From: Zygaena filipendulae
Lineage: Eukaryota > Arthropoda > Insecta > Lepidoptera > Zygaenidae
Assembly: GCA_907165275.2 (NCBI GenBank)
Contig: CAJRBF020000008.1
Location: 1-64,000 of the forward strand
Length of the DNA stretch: 64,000 nt
Direction: 5' to 3'
The notes below the pieces were generated by a model. The model saw only the letters and a list, made by a program, of their open reading frames with translations. It did no database searches and was not told where the DNA came from. Shown piece after piece: positions 1 through 9,285 of the stretch (position 1 is the first letter of the stretch; each line of letters begins with the position of its first letter). The translations under genes and the position numbers were made by a program.

Positions 1-262
1 GAAACTTATGAATCTAGTCCATTCCTTAATAAGTTTGAAATTTTATTTTAACAAGTAGGTACATTTACATTTTTGAAGTTTCAATTTTCGGTTATATTTT
101 GAAAAATATACTTGTATTCTGCAATCGCATAACGTAATTCAATGTACATGGGGAATAAATAATACACACAACGATAATATATATTTAGCGTGTTTAATCC
201 AAACAAATTTAATGTCATAACTGGTATTTACCAAAAAATTACTTTAAATTATTGTTTTTCAT
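1..262. other. Polinton 1 subterminal non-coding DNA
   Basis: AT-rich sequence downstream of the IAP gene. It matches about 43965-44222 of Polinton 2 and 63805-64000 of Polinton 3. I see no gene. The IAP transcript presumably ends here. Confidence 0.6.
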
Positions 263-844
263 TCAAGAGAAATACAACCTTACAACATTTACAATAGGAC
301 GTCTACACACTGGACAATTGTGAATGGAAAAACTACACGCGGCGCATGCAACCACATGTCCGCACGGCGTCAAACATACATTGCACTCTTCATCGAAACA
401 AACTTTACAACACTTATCTACCTGGCACATTTTCTCGTCAGTTTCGTGAGGAACTTGCGTAGTAGTGTTGGCGACAACGTTGTTGTGGTGGTGCTCTTTT
501 TGCGCATGTTCCCTAAGCGTCTTAACGTGGGGGTCTATATAATTGGTGTCTGCACCGAATATGCCGCACTCGTCGCGATCAAATGATGTATCAGCAATGG
601 AGCGAAATAGTGGACACCGCGGTGACCACCGCCTGTGTTCTTGGTCAGGTTCGTCGAGTTGCAACCAGTTCATTATCTCGACATTGCAGTACGCACAACG
701 CACTTCGTCACCGCGACCTATGAAATAGAAACCACTTTTTGCCAAACTTTCCGGTGACAAGTATGCCAGTGGCCAATTTACAAATGAGTTTAAACGTTCC
801 TCCTCACTCGACATGGCGCTAGGAGTTTGCCGTTCGTGCGCCAT
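263..844 (-). CDS. iap: Inhibitor-of-apoptosis protein, one BIR plus RING
   Basis: A 193-residue protein. An N-terminal BIR zinc site is visible as C50, C53, H70 and C77 (CX2CX16HX6C). A C-terminal C3HC4 RING spans about residues 146-180 (C146, C149, C161, H163, C167, C170, C177, C180). In this family the BIR binds caspases or their antagonists and the RING is an E3 ubiquitin ligase that can mark partners for degradation. The length and single-BIR layout resemble short viral and insect IAPs. The ATG is shared with Polinton 2, and about 35 nt of sequence upstream of it is also conserved. The gene lies alone near one terminus, away from the virion block, which fits an acquired accessory gene that keeps the infected or host cell alive. 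Whether it came from a host or another virus cannot be told here. Confidence 0.93.
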   Translation of the reverse strand: MAHERQTPSAMSSEEERLNSFVNWPLAYLSPESLAKSGFYFIGRGDEVRCAYCNVEIMNWLQLDEPDQEHRRWSPRCPLFRSIADTSFDRDECGIFGADTNYIDPHVKTLREHAQKEHHHNNVVANTTTQVPHETDEKMCQVDKCCKVCFDEECNVCLTPCGHVVACAACSFSIHNCPVCRRPIVNVVRLYFS

Positions 845-1205
845 CTTATCGGTGTAGTATACAAATGAGTCGCGCTCAAAGTTTGTCGGGGCAGTCGGCG
901 CGATTTATGGTAGGTAAATAATAGAAAGAGGCGTGGAGGGGATATCAGTGGAAATTATAAACACAAATGCTCGTGTGCATATTTTTATTTCAAGGAACAA
1001 ATACTTAGTTACTGTTTTTGAATTTTGGTTTATATTTCGAAAATCTACTTTTATTCTGCAATTGTATAACGCAAATCAATGTGTTCATGAAAAAGTAAGT
1101 AGGTACACGTATTTACCGAATTCGTTACGTTACGCTCGATGCCATATCTAGTTCGTTCCATCATCTGTGGTAAAGACATTTTGCTTAGTTTGTTTTTTTT
1201 TGCTC
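845..1205. other. Intergenic region between IAP and spliced gene
   Basis: Divergent promoter region between the IAP gene (reading left) and the spliced gene (reading right). An overlapping open frame at 933-1151 has no matching uninterrupted frame in Polinton 2, so I do not call it. Confidence 0.5.
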
Positions 1206-1212
1206 TATAAAA
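1206..1212 (+). promoter_or_regulatory. TATA box for the spliced gene
   Basis: TATAAAA lies about 90 nt upstream of a candidate ATG (1293) that is followed at once by a GTAAGT donor. The same motif is at the matching place in Polinton 2 (43000-43006). Confidence 0.45.
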
Positions 1213-1554
1213 ACACGGGTGTCAATTAAATGGCATTATAATTAATTCATCTCTTGATTAAAGTGCATCGACGCAGTAAGGATAAATCAAAAATGTACGT
1301 AAGTACTTGCATTATTTACATTTTATTCTAATTTATTGAGAATAATTTGGAGGTTCTATATTATGGTTTTAAAGTTATTGTGTGAAGTTGTTGTAAAGTC
1401 ATTGTGTTAACAAATTAGGTACACATAATTTAGGATACGCATCTGATTTAAATTATTTGGCAAGATAAAATGTGTTTAAGAACATGTCATATGTGTTGTG
1501 TACTGTAAAAAAAAATTAAATAAAAGTTATAACAAATAATGTTTTAAATTTCAG

Positions 1555-2564
1555 GTCGGATATTGAGTATTCATCGGATGAGATCCAGGGTGCAGTGGCT
1601 GCCGCGCCGGTAGAAAAGCCAAAAAAAAAGGGCACCGAAAAGAGCGCTAGAGGCTTCGGCATTGTCGGTTAGGTAAGAATTGTTTATGCACTGTTTAATA
1701 AGATTTTTTAGTTTAATATGATGTTGCACTGGGGGGATTTATGCAATAGTTGTCTTTAACATTTAGTAATGAAAAATTAAAATGTATTTTACAGATCCAA
1801 AAAGAAGCCTGACACCAGTAGCCGCAGCAGCGACAGCAGGAGTGCGTCGACTTCAACGAGGTGGGTAAATAGAAATTTTACATTGAATACCTATTAGTAT
1901 TTTGAAATGTCTGTTTTGAACTTTATTTCTTGTGTGTTATGCCGTGTTGCCATCTGTTTGCTATCGAACCACGACAATTTTTGTAGTGGCTTGAGTGTTT
2001 TATACTCTATACATTCCTATATATTTTATACAGCAGTAGCCTTATTAACCGGTTACTGTGAACCAACTTATTTATTATAAGTTACAAACTAAAAAATTTA
2101 TTTTAAAATTTAACTTGTTCATTATTTATCTTTTAGACTTTTAGGTAGATAATGGGTAATATCGGTTAAGTTGTGTAACATTTTTTTTATTTTATTTTTT
2201 TGACAGCTCGGAATACGAACGAGGCCTCTTCGGTCTGGAGCCGGTGACAAAACAAACAAATAAGCTGTCTACCAACACCGGCCTCCAGACCTACCTCAGC
2301 ACTCGAGTCCCCGGCGGGAAAGTTCGCCGGGATAAACATCTGGAAGGAGATTTTTATATAGAGGTACGAGTTTATAATACTGAAGAGGCTGCGACCGCAC
2401 AGCCAGATCAACGGTGGCGGTCAGCGCAAGTGGCTTTGAAATTAAAATTAAATCGGAGATACTTCGCAGTGGGGGAGCCTTGCAAAAGTTTATGCACAAA
2501 GCACACGAGCTGTTTACTGATAGCGAACCTGTATTTTTTAGTGACAAAGGTTTTAAGTAGATAA
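1555..2564 (+). pseudogene. Intron-containing Polinton gene of unknown function, frameshifted copy
   Basis: Three exons are supported by consensus splice sites: 1555-1672 (acceptor TTTCAG, donor GTAAGA), 1795-1860 (acceptor TTTTACAG, donor GTGGGT) and 2207 onward (acceptor TTTGACAG). The middle exon is Ser/Arg/Lys-rich. The last exon encodes a mixed alpha/beta-looking stretch I do not recognise. Two indels separate this copy from Polinton 2. The first is 9 instead of 8 A residues in exon 2 (1621-1629), which forces a stop at the donor. The second is a 1-2 nt change near 2457-2475 that alters the last ~35 residues. I take this copy as broken and the Polinton 2 copy as intact. The first coding exon is unresolved: the ATG at 1293 followed by GTAAGT does not give a clean frame into exon 2. 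A nuclear-spliced gene implies host RNA polymerase II transcription. Confidence 0.6.
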
Positions 2565-2662
2565 TTTAAATTATTTTTACCTACACTATTTATTTCACAA
2601 GCTTCTGCGGAGTATCTCCATTTAGTTTTAGTTTTTAGTGTCATTCATAGTAATTTAACATA

Positions 2663-5600
2663 ATGCCGTATTGTGAAGATTGCAAAGTTTTTGTTAGTCG
2701 TGTTCGTTGGATAGGTCACTTGCGAAGTACTGATCATAAAAATAAAAATTATTCTACATTAAGTGAAGGTATCCTCAAAATTAATTCCGCTTTTCGCAAC
2801 AGAATAGCCTCATATAAAGTTACATCATCGGATTCTGAGGATCAGACTTCAATAGAAAGTTTTTTAGATCATATACAAACTAAAATCAAATCGTTAATTG
2901 AAATGTCACTTAAGCAACATCACTGTGTCAAGGCCAATTTCGAATATTTTGGAGTTTTTCTCTTGTTAAAAAATGATTCCCAAGAGTTAAAATCATTTGG
3001 CACGAAAAATTTTACTCTTTATCAAAATTGCAATCTTGATACTTTATTTTTCGAGGTAAAAACCAGTTTGATCAAAAAAGCAAGTGAATTTCAAGAGCGT
3101 GATAGTGGTTGGACATTTTTGCATAATTCCCATTTAGAAGTTAACATAAACAAATACCAGCCTTTGCGTGGTTCAAGTTTCATTGAGTTGCCGGCTTTAA
3201 TCAAATCAAAGAAAGCCTGTTTAAATATAAAGAATAATGATAATTTTTGTTTTTTATGGTCAGTAACTGCTGCTTTGTATCCTGCTCAACGTCATTCTGA
3301 TAGAGTTTCATCTTATCCTAAATTTAGTGACGTGTTGAACGTGGATGGCTTATCGTTCCCAATGAGTTTCTCAGACATCGCTCGGTTTGAACAGAACAAT
3401 CCGCATATATGTATTTTTGTATACGGTTTAAATGATAAGAAGTTAGTGGTCGGTCCACTTTACAAATCAGACGCATTGAACAAAAAAGTTATTCATTTAC
3501 TTTATCTTGAAGAAGGTGATATGTCGCATTACTGTTTGATAAAGGATCTGTCGCGTCTTGTTAGAAGTCAAATTACTAAGCATTGTAACAAATTGCACTT
3601 TTGCGATCATTGTTTACAATTTTTCAACTCGAACGATCAGTTATGTTCTCATATCTGCGGAGGTGTGGCTACCGAATTACCTCCAAAAGGTTCCTTTATA
3701 GAATTTAAAAATTATGACCGAAAGCAAAACGTTCCTTTTGTTGTTTATGCAGATTTTGAAGCTATGCTCGAAACTTACGATAGTTGCGAACCCGATCCGT
3801 TAAAATCTTCTACAGTGACTCAACAGCGACATGTACCTGTAGCTTTTGCCTATCACCTCGTTTGTACAGTAGATTCACGATACAACCACATAACCTCATA
3901 TAGAGGACGTGATTGTGCTGATAAGTTTGTTAAATCTATTTGTGACGATGCAAAGAAAATCAGCGAAATATTAAATAAAAACGTGCCTATGGTTTTTACT
4001 GATACTGATGCTTATAATTATGAGAACGCAGAGACTTGTCACATTTGCGAGGGTCTAATAACAGTAGATAAAGTTCGTGATCATTGTCATTTGACAGGAC
4101 AGTTCCGTGGCGCTGCTCATAGTTACTGTAATTTAAAATATCAAGTACCAAAGTTCTTGCCTGTTGTCTTTCATAACCTGTCTGGTTATGATTGTCATCT
4201 TTTTATCAAAGAATTAGGGAAAGCCCCTGGGTCTATTAAGGTAATACCGAAAACAAAAGAAAACTATATTTCTTTCACAAAGTTTATTCCGATTTCTGGA
4301 CAAGATTATTTTCAAATAAGATTTGTGGATTCATTCAAGTTTTTGGGGACAAGCATAGAAAAGTTAGCCGCAACCATGAAAAAGGATGAATTTAGATACT
4401 TAAAATCTTACTATCCTGATGAAAAACACTTTAATCTGCTCACTCGAAAAGGAGTGTATCCATATGATTACATGTCTAGTTGGGAACGATATGCTGATAC
4501 CTGTTTACCGTCTAAAGACCGTTTTTTTAACTCGCTTACGAATGAGTCAATTACCGATGAAGATTACGAACACGCTCGAGCGATGTGGCTTGAGTTTTCT
4601 ATTAATAATATGGGTCAATTTACTGATTTGTATCTCGAGTCAGACGTCCTTTTGTTGACTGATATCTATGAAAATTTTAGATTAACATGTAAACAATATT
4701 ATCAACTCGATCCCGCCTTTTATCTTACTGCACCAAGTCTTTCATTTGATGCAATGCTTTTAAAAACTCGCGTTCGGTTGGAACTTATAAGTGATTTAGA
4801 AATTTTTCGTTTGATACAACAAGGTATTAGAGGTGGCGTGTGCATGTGCTCCAAACGACACGCTAAAGCTAATCATAGATATCTGGAAACTTTTGACCCC
4901 TCTACGCCAAGCTCGTACATTATGTATTTAGATTGTAATAATTTGTATGGATATAGTATGTGTCAAACATTACCTCATTCAGACTTCAGATTTTTAAGCG
5001 ATAGTGAAATTAAGAAGTTAGAGATAAATATAGTACACATTACGGATGACGCTGAAAATGGCTTTATTCTTGAGGTTGATTTATTTTATCCTCCAAATTT
5101 ACACACCCAACACAATGATTTTCCATTTTGTCCTGAAAAAATTAAATCTCCCACAGGAAAAACAAAAAAATTAATACCCAACTTATATGACAAATATCAC
5201 TACGTTATTCATTACGTTCACCTTAAAAAATGCTTAGAACACGGTTTGGTTTTAAGAAAAATCCATCGAGCTATAACTTTCAAACAAAGTAATTTTTTAA
5301 AACAATATATAGACCTTAATACTGAGCTGCGTCAAAGAGCTCAATCTGTTTTTGAACAAGATTTTTTTAAGTTGTTAAATAATAGTATATTTGGAAAAAC
5401 ATTGGAAAACACAGAACAATGGGTAGATGTACGATTGATAAATAAGTGGTCAGACATGAATAACCAAACAAAAAAATTTATTGGTGCCGAGAAGTTGATA
5501 GCCAACCCAAATTTTCACAGCGCATCAATATTTTCTGACGACCTAGTAGCAATACAAATGAAACGTTCAAGGGTTGTTCTAAACAAGCCGATCTACATTG

Positions 5601-6184
5601 GATTTGCTGTACTCGAACTTTCTAAAAGTCATATGTATGACTTCCATTACTCAGTAATAAAGCCATTTTACGAAAATCGTATTGAAGTATGTTATACTGA
5701 TACTGATAGTTTTATTTACAATATACAGACAGAAGATGTTTACAGAGATTTTAAAATGAATTTTCTAAAATATTTTGATACTAGCAGTTACGATTACAAT
5801 AACGAGTTTGGTTTGCCAATTGTAAACAAAAAGATTCCTGGGTTGTTTAAGGATGAAATGGGTGGTAAGATAGTTAAGGAGTTTGTAGGGTTAAGGTCAA
5901 AGCTTTATTGTATTAAAACTTCAGATAGAACGATTAAAAAAGCAAAAGGAACAAAACGAAATGTAATTAAAAATTTGCATGCATCAGACTATAAACATGT
6001 CTTATACAATTGTGATGTCGTTCGAAAAAGAAACGTTTTGTTTAAAACAATCAAGCATGAAATATTTACTCAATCCGTAAATAAAATTGCTCTTTCAGCC
6101 AATGATGATAAGCGGTTGTTAGAATCAGATAAGGTGACAACCATCGCCTGGGGTAATCAGACAATATTTGGTTGTACTGCTTAA
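2663..6184 (+). CDS. polB: Protein-primed family B DNA polymerase with zinc finger and HNH-like domain
   Basis: A 1173-residue protein. A C2H2 finger opens the protein (C4, C7, H19, H25). The 3'-5' exonuclease motif I is YADFEAML (D364, E366). A Cys/His cluster at about 459-495, containing DHCHLTGQFRG, looks like an endonuclease VII/HNH-type treble clef embedded in the polymerase. The polymerase motifs are A, DCNNLYG (D757); B, NNSIFGKT (about 906); and C, YTDTDSF (D1013, D1015). This is the replicative enzyme of Polintons. Family members start synthesis from a terminal protein at the ends of linear DNA, which matches the inverted terminal repeats here. The ATG at 2663 is chosen because the finger begins at residue 4. 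All catalytic residues are present. It is transcribed away from the virion block. Confidence 0.96.
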   Translation: MPYCEDCKVFVSRVRWIGHLRSTDHKNKNYSTLSEGILKINSAFRNRIASYKVTSSDSEDQTSIESFLDHIQTKIKSLIEMSLKQHHCVKANFEYFGVFLLLKNDSQELKSFGTKNFTLYQNCNLDTLFFEVKTSLIKKASEFQERDSGWTFLHNSHLEVNINKYQPLRGSSFIELPALIKSKKACLNIKNNDNFCFLWSVTAALYPAQRHSDRVSSYPKFSDVLNVDGLSFPMSFSDIARFEQNNPHICIFVYGLNDKKLVVGPLYKSDALNKKVIHLLYLEEGDMSHYCLIKDLSRLVRSQITKHCNKLHFCDHCLQFFNSNDQLCSHICGGVATELPPKGSFIEFKNYDRKQNVPFVVYADFEAMLETYDSCEPDPLKSSTVTQQRHVPVAFAYHLVCTVDSRYNHITSYRGRDCADKFVKSICDDAKKISEILNKNVPMVFTDTDAYNYENAETCHICEGLITVDKVRDHCHLTGQFRGAAHSYCNLKYQVPKFLPVVFHNLSGYDCHLFIKELGKAPGSIKVIPKTKENYISFTKFIPISGQDYFQIRFVDSFKFLGTSIEKLAATMKKDEFRYLKSYYPDEKHFNLLTRKGVYPYDYMSSWERYADTCLPSKDRFFNSLTNESITDEDYEHARAMWLEFSINNMGQFTDLYLESDVLLLTDIYENFRLTCKQYYQLDPAFYLTAPSLSFDAMLLKTRVRLELISDLEIFRLIQQGIRGGVCMCSKRHAKANHRYLETFDPSTPSSYIMYLDCNNLYGYSMCQTLPHSDFRFLSDSEIKKLEINIVHITDDAENGFILEVDLFYPPNLHTQHNDFPFCPEKIKSPTGKTKKLIPNLYDKYHYVIHYVHLKKCLEHGLVLRKIHRAITFKQSNFLKQYIDLNTELRQRAQSVFEQDFFKLLNNSIFGKTLENTEQWVDVRLINKWSDMNNQTKKFIGAEKLIANPNFHSASIFSDDLVAIQMKRSRVVLNKPIYIGFAVLELSKSHMYDFHYSVIKPFYENRIEVCYTDTDSFIYNIQTEDVYRDFKMNFLKYFDTSSYDYNNEFGLPIVNKKIPGLFKDEMGGKIVKEFVGLRSKLYCIKTSDRTIKKAKGTKRNVIKNLHASDYKHVLYNCDVVRKRNVLFKTIKHEIFTQSVNKIALSANDDKRLLESDKVTTIAWGNQTIFGCTA

Positions 6185-6513
6185 TTTTTTTCACTATTTC
6201 ATAGAATGTAACTATTAATATAGAGTATTATAAAATATTAGGTAGAAATAAGATTGTTTTAATTATCCGTAGGATAATGATTATTATAATTATATACGAA
6301 ATTGTAAGCAATATTATGTAATAGATATGTATTAATATTAAGTAAATATGAATACAGTGTAAGTTAATTTTAGTGTTTTCTGAAATATAAATAAATTTTA
6401 AATTACATTAAAACCAAGAGTTTTATTTGACTTTCACTTTGATATAAATACAATGTTGCTGTTTGAACATGTACCGACATGTTTCATTATAATCACAATA
6501 ATAACATATAACA
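6185..6513. other. Convergent 3' region after polB
   Basis: AT-rich spacer between polB and a small leftward frame. It holds an AATAAA-type signal near 6390 (ATAAATAAATTTT). It is conserved in Polinton 2. No gene seen. Confidence 0.5.
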
Positions 6514-6702
6514 TTACAACATAGAAATATGATCATCAGTCTCTGTGCTTGTACAAACAGTAACATGTTTAGACATGTTCCAACTTGGAAACTTCAACAC
6601 ATAGGCACTGTAGTTTTGTTTAGCTCCTCGAACAGTCATTACCGAGACGCGCTCGACTGAGGTACTGTCATCAGCTTCGTATCGATTTGGAATTGTAAGC
6701 AT
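6514..6702 (-). CDS. Small conserved ORF of unknown function (62 aa)
   Basis: From the ATG at 6702 the frame encodes 62 residues with no recognisable motif, moderately rich in Ser, Thr and Val. The encoded protein appears identical in Polinton 2 (37512-37700), although the DNA differs at some positions, including at least one silent change. The open frame extends upstream of the ATG with only a TTG as alternative start, so I use the ATG. It is head-to-head with the 148-aa gene, with a gap of about 75 bp that could serve as a shared promoter. It may be a real small gene or chance. Confidence 0.4.
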   Translation of the reverse strand: MLTIPNRYEADDSTSVERVSVMTVRGAKQNYSAYVLKFPSWNMSKHVTVCTSTETDDHISML

Positions 6703-6777
6703 GCATTTTTTATTTGTTAAGTACCTACTATTATTCTGATAAGTGGACCGATTATAATTTTTTGATTGTTTCAGATC

Positions 6778-7224
6778 ATGTCTACTCCTAGTGATATAGT
6801 ATATGAACAATGCGCACAAGATCCTCTAGAAGGGTTTAGTCAAGAATTTCCTGAAGTCAGCAAAAGGAAAAAGTCCAGAAAGCTGCAGCCAACGTTGCTT
6901 TCACAAACCACACAAGCCGCCTTTGAAGAGGTGTTTAACAAGAACGAAGATAGAGCATGCAGTTCATTGAGCAAGCAGAGTGTTAAAAAGAGGAGCTTTG
7001 GCACCACATTCGTAGCCAGCAGGGAGCCGTTAAGGAAAACAACAAAGCTAATTAAACTTAGCATTACTGACGTAAGCAATCCAGAAAATTCGTTGGTGTT
7101 AGTGAAGGCTCAATATCCTGTTAAGGATGGAAGTGCAACAGATCATATTTTGGATGATGCTGAGGCATTAATTAACAAAATTTCAAAAACAATATGCGGC
7201 TATAGTGCATGTTTATACATGTAA
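6778..7224 (+). CDS. Uncharacterised Polinton protein (148 aa)
   Basis: I do not recognise this family. The N-terminal half is polar and basic (KRKKSRK near residue 25). The C-terminal half has alternating hydrophobic residues. I use the ATG at 6778, because the frame upstream offers only a TTG. A strong 3' splice acceptor (TTGTTTCAG) ends 3 nt before this ATG, so the mRNA may carry an upstream non-coding exon. Polinton 2 has a matching gene that is one residue shorter (36993-37436). It sits between polB and the virion block and converges on the latter. A role in early expression or replication is a guess from position only. Confidence 0.6.
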   Translation: MSTPSDIVYEQCAQDPLEGFSQEFPEVSKRKKSRKLQPTLLSQTTQAAFEEVFNKNEDRACSSLSKQSVKKRSFGTTFVASREPLRKTTKLIKLSITDVSNPENSLVLVKAQYPVKDGSATDHILDDAEALINKISKTICGYSACLYM

Positions 7225-7302
7225 AATTAATAAGTAAGATGAAGAAAATAACGTAGAGGAAGACAAAGTATGTTGGCAATCCAAGTCGATGGCGCTAGTG
7301 AC

Positions 7303-7400
7303 GGCTCAATATCCAGTTCAGGATGAAAGTTCTACAAATAATATTTTGGATGGTACTGAAGCATTAATTAACAAATTTCAACGACAGTATAACGTGTAAA
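7303..7400 (+). pseudogene. Decayed tandem copy of the 3' end of the 148-aa gene
   Basis: About 75 bp here (CTCAATATCCAGTTCAGGAT through AATTAACAAATTTC) repeat 7110-7185 of the gene just upstream with scattered substitutions, and end in an in-frame TAA. The same duplicate is in Polinton 2, so the duplication predates both insertions. The rest of 7225-7573 is a convergent terminator region with AATAAAA at about 7457. Confidence 0.7.
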
Positions 7401-7573
7401 ATTTGTTATTTGTTTATGTAAGATGACTATATTTATATTCATATATGTTTTTGTAATAAAACAATGGGCTAATAAAATCGGTGTTTTCATAATACTATAC
7501 GAGGTTAAGGTTTAGCAAAAAAAACCAAGTTATTATTAATTATTTTTAATGAAAAAATTAAAAGTGATAGATT

Positions 7574-8074
7574 TCAATTACTAAAATAGTTTTCTAAATA
7601 ACATAATTTTAAACAAGTTACATTTTTTAACGCACAATATTTCTTATGATTAACACAGTTATGGTTGAATAAATCAGTACAGTACACTTTATGTAATGTA
7701 GAAAAGTTTGAAAAGCTTATTTCTTCAAGTTTCTTGCTTAAATCTATAACTTCGCAATTAGAGCATAATTCTTTGATCCACTTGATTTTTTCGATTCCTT
7801 TTACTAGGACCTTTTTATGTTCTAAATAAGGAGCGATGACTCGTTGAAACTCTCTATAATCTATATAGCCTTCATTCCAGTAAATACCTCTGTTTCGTTG
7901 CAACCACTGAACTTGTTTTTTTTCTTCGAATGTTAAAAAATTATAGGAGTATGGTGGTTTAACTAAAAATGTTTGTGTTTGGTATTTTGTTGCAATTGCC
8001 ACTTCTTTAACAATGAATTTATTATTCGCATCTTTAAAACCTTGAAGATCGGCTATTATAATGTCAGGATTCAT
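7574..8074 (-). CDS. Exonuclease-like Polinton protein (166 aa)
   Basis: The N-terminus reads DLQGF followed by a strand with KEVAI, then a GIYWNEGYIDY segment. This spacing recalls the exo I region of DEDD/RNase H-fold 3'-5' exonucleases. The C-terminal 50 residues hold six or more Cys and His (for example NHNCVNHKKYCALK), possibly a zinc site. A full DEDD set cannot be confirmed by eye. Its ATG overlaps the stop of the capsid gene by 4 nt (ATGA), so the two are probably translated from one message. The three copies in the window are all open and vary mainly at surface-like positions. It could be a nucleic-acid processing enzyme or a virion protein. Confidence 0.65.
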   Translation of the reverse strand: MNPDIIIADLQGFKDANNKFIVKEVAIATKYQTQTFLVKPPYSYNFLTFEEKKQVQWLQRNRGIYWNEGYIDYREFQRVIAPYLEHKKVLVKGIEKIKWIKELCSNCEVIDLSKKLEEISFSNFSTLHKVYCTDLFNHNCVNHKKYCALKNVTCLKLCYLENYFSN

Positions 8075-9285
8075 GATAGTTTTTTCACCGTGCTGCTGAG
8101 TGGTTTATACTCGATAATGCAATCGTTGAGTATAAGACAGTAGGCTGAAGTTTGATCAGGTATCTCAGAATCTGCTTCGAGTTCAACGCGTACGTCGACA
8201 ACAGGCCCTGACTTCAAATTGTCAATTTGTCTGGAGCAATCGATAACGAACAATGGCGTTAAATCTTTGAATTGCTTAGGGCTTAGCAAAGCTTCTGATC
8301 GCCTTCCATAATACGACTGTTGAAATCTTGCGTATTGCTCGTATATTAAAGCAAATCTGTCATTTGCAAAGTTTATATTTAAATTTTCATATGGAAAGTA
8401 AGTTGAGTTAAGGTACACCTTGACGTTACTTAGGTTACAATGATCGAACTGCGCCATATCAGAACTTGCATTGTTCTTTCGGTTCGTTTGCAATCCAATA
8501 ATTACATATCGTGGTTTTTCTATTTGAGATGCAGTTTTTATTGACCACGTATGTTTAGTGGTTTTAGGTAAAGCTGGATATTCATACAAATCCCAATTTC
8601 TAAATACAATCTGGAGTGGTCGGTCTTTTTCTAAATACTTGAGAAGATTAATCCTTTCTCTATCTGAAACTCGTACGTGTGGTACCCGCCAAATTATTTT
8701 ATTTATAATTACGTCTTCAATAACCTCATCGTTGTTAAGTTTAACAGCGTTTAAATTTGTGTTGCTTCGTAACAATATCAATTCGTGCCGACAATTGATC
8801 ACAACTTTTTGATAATCTTCAGCGAAGCCAAGTATATTTTTGAGGGGAATGGAAACTGCGAAACTGCCTCGGTGAGTATTTGTAATACCGCCTATATCCC
8901 AGCCCCAGGCTCTTGACATTTTAGATTCACTCTCATTCATTGAAACCAACGCTTTCATTGTAGTACTTATTCCAGCGTTTTTTATTTTATCTATTTCAAC
9001 TCCGTTTAACTCATACCGAATATCTTGAAATAGGTAAAGAAGAGAATTATTTGTAAAATTTACAGTGTTTACTTGCTCTTTAGTATCTCGTTTTTTAACA
9101 TCAACTTGTCCTTCCAAGTATAAAGTGCTCGCTGATGGCAATATGTACAAATCTTGTTGGTTGATCGGAATGCGTATTTCATCATTCCTGTTGAAACTTG
9201 TTACATATGGTTTATATGAATGGAATTCGACCCCTTCAACGGAATTGTCGTAAGATGGAACAGATAAAACGTCTAAGATATTCAT
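8071..9285 (-). CDS. MCP: Major capsid protein, double jelly-roll
   Basis: A 404-residue protein. Its marker is FQDIRYELNGVEID (residues 86-99), the hallmark segment of Polinton/adintovirus hexon-type capsid proteins. Predicted beta-strand-rich sequence runs throughout, as expected of two stacked jelly rolls. In the family, trimers of this protein form the icosahedral shell around the packaged linear genome. The ATG overlaps the stop of the preceding small basic gene by 4 nt and its own stop overlaps the next gene by 4 nt, a tight virion-gene cluster. It differs from Polinton 2 at one residue (N/T at 73). No truncation. Confidence 0.93.
   Translation of the reverse strand: MNILDVLSVPSYDNSVEGVEFHSYKPYVTSFNRNDEIRIPINQQDLYILPSASTLYLEGQVDVKKRDTKEQVNTVNFTNNSLLYLFQDIRYELNGVEIDKIKNAGISTTMKALVSMNESESKMSRAWGWDIGGITNTHRGSFAVSIPLKNILGFAEDYQKVVINCRHELILLRSNTNLNAVKLNNDEVIEDVIINKIIWRVPHVRVSDRERINLLKYLEKDRPLQIVFRNWDLYEYPALPKTTKHTWSIKTASQIEKPRYVIIGLQTNRKNNASSDMAQFDHCNLSNVKVYLNSTYFPYENLNINFANDRFALIYEQYARFQQSYYGRRSEALLSPKQFKDLTPLFVIDCSRQIDNLKSGPVVDVRVELEADSEIPDQTSAYCLILNDCIIEYKPLSSTVKKLS

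Noticed and set aside
2207..2300. Possible HP1/chromoshadow domain in the spliced gene (ERGLFGLEP)
   Set aside because: Only a few residues match and nothing downstream fits the chromoshadow pattern.
6514..6819. 100-codon version of the small leftward ORF
   Set aside because: The extra N-terminal part starts at TTG and is antisense to the start of the 148-aa gene; the 62-codon ATG form is preferred.
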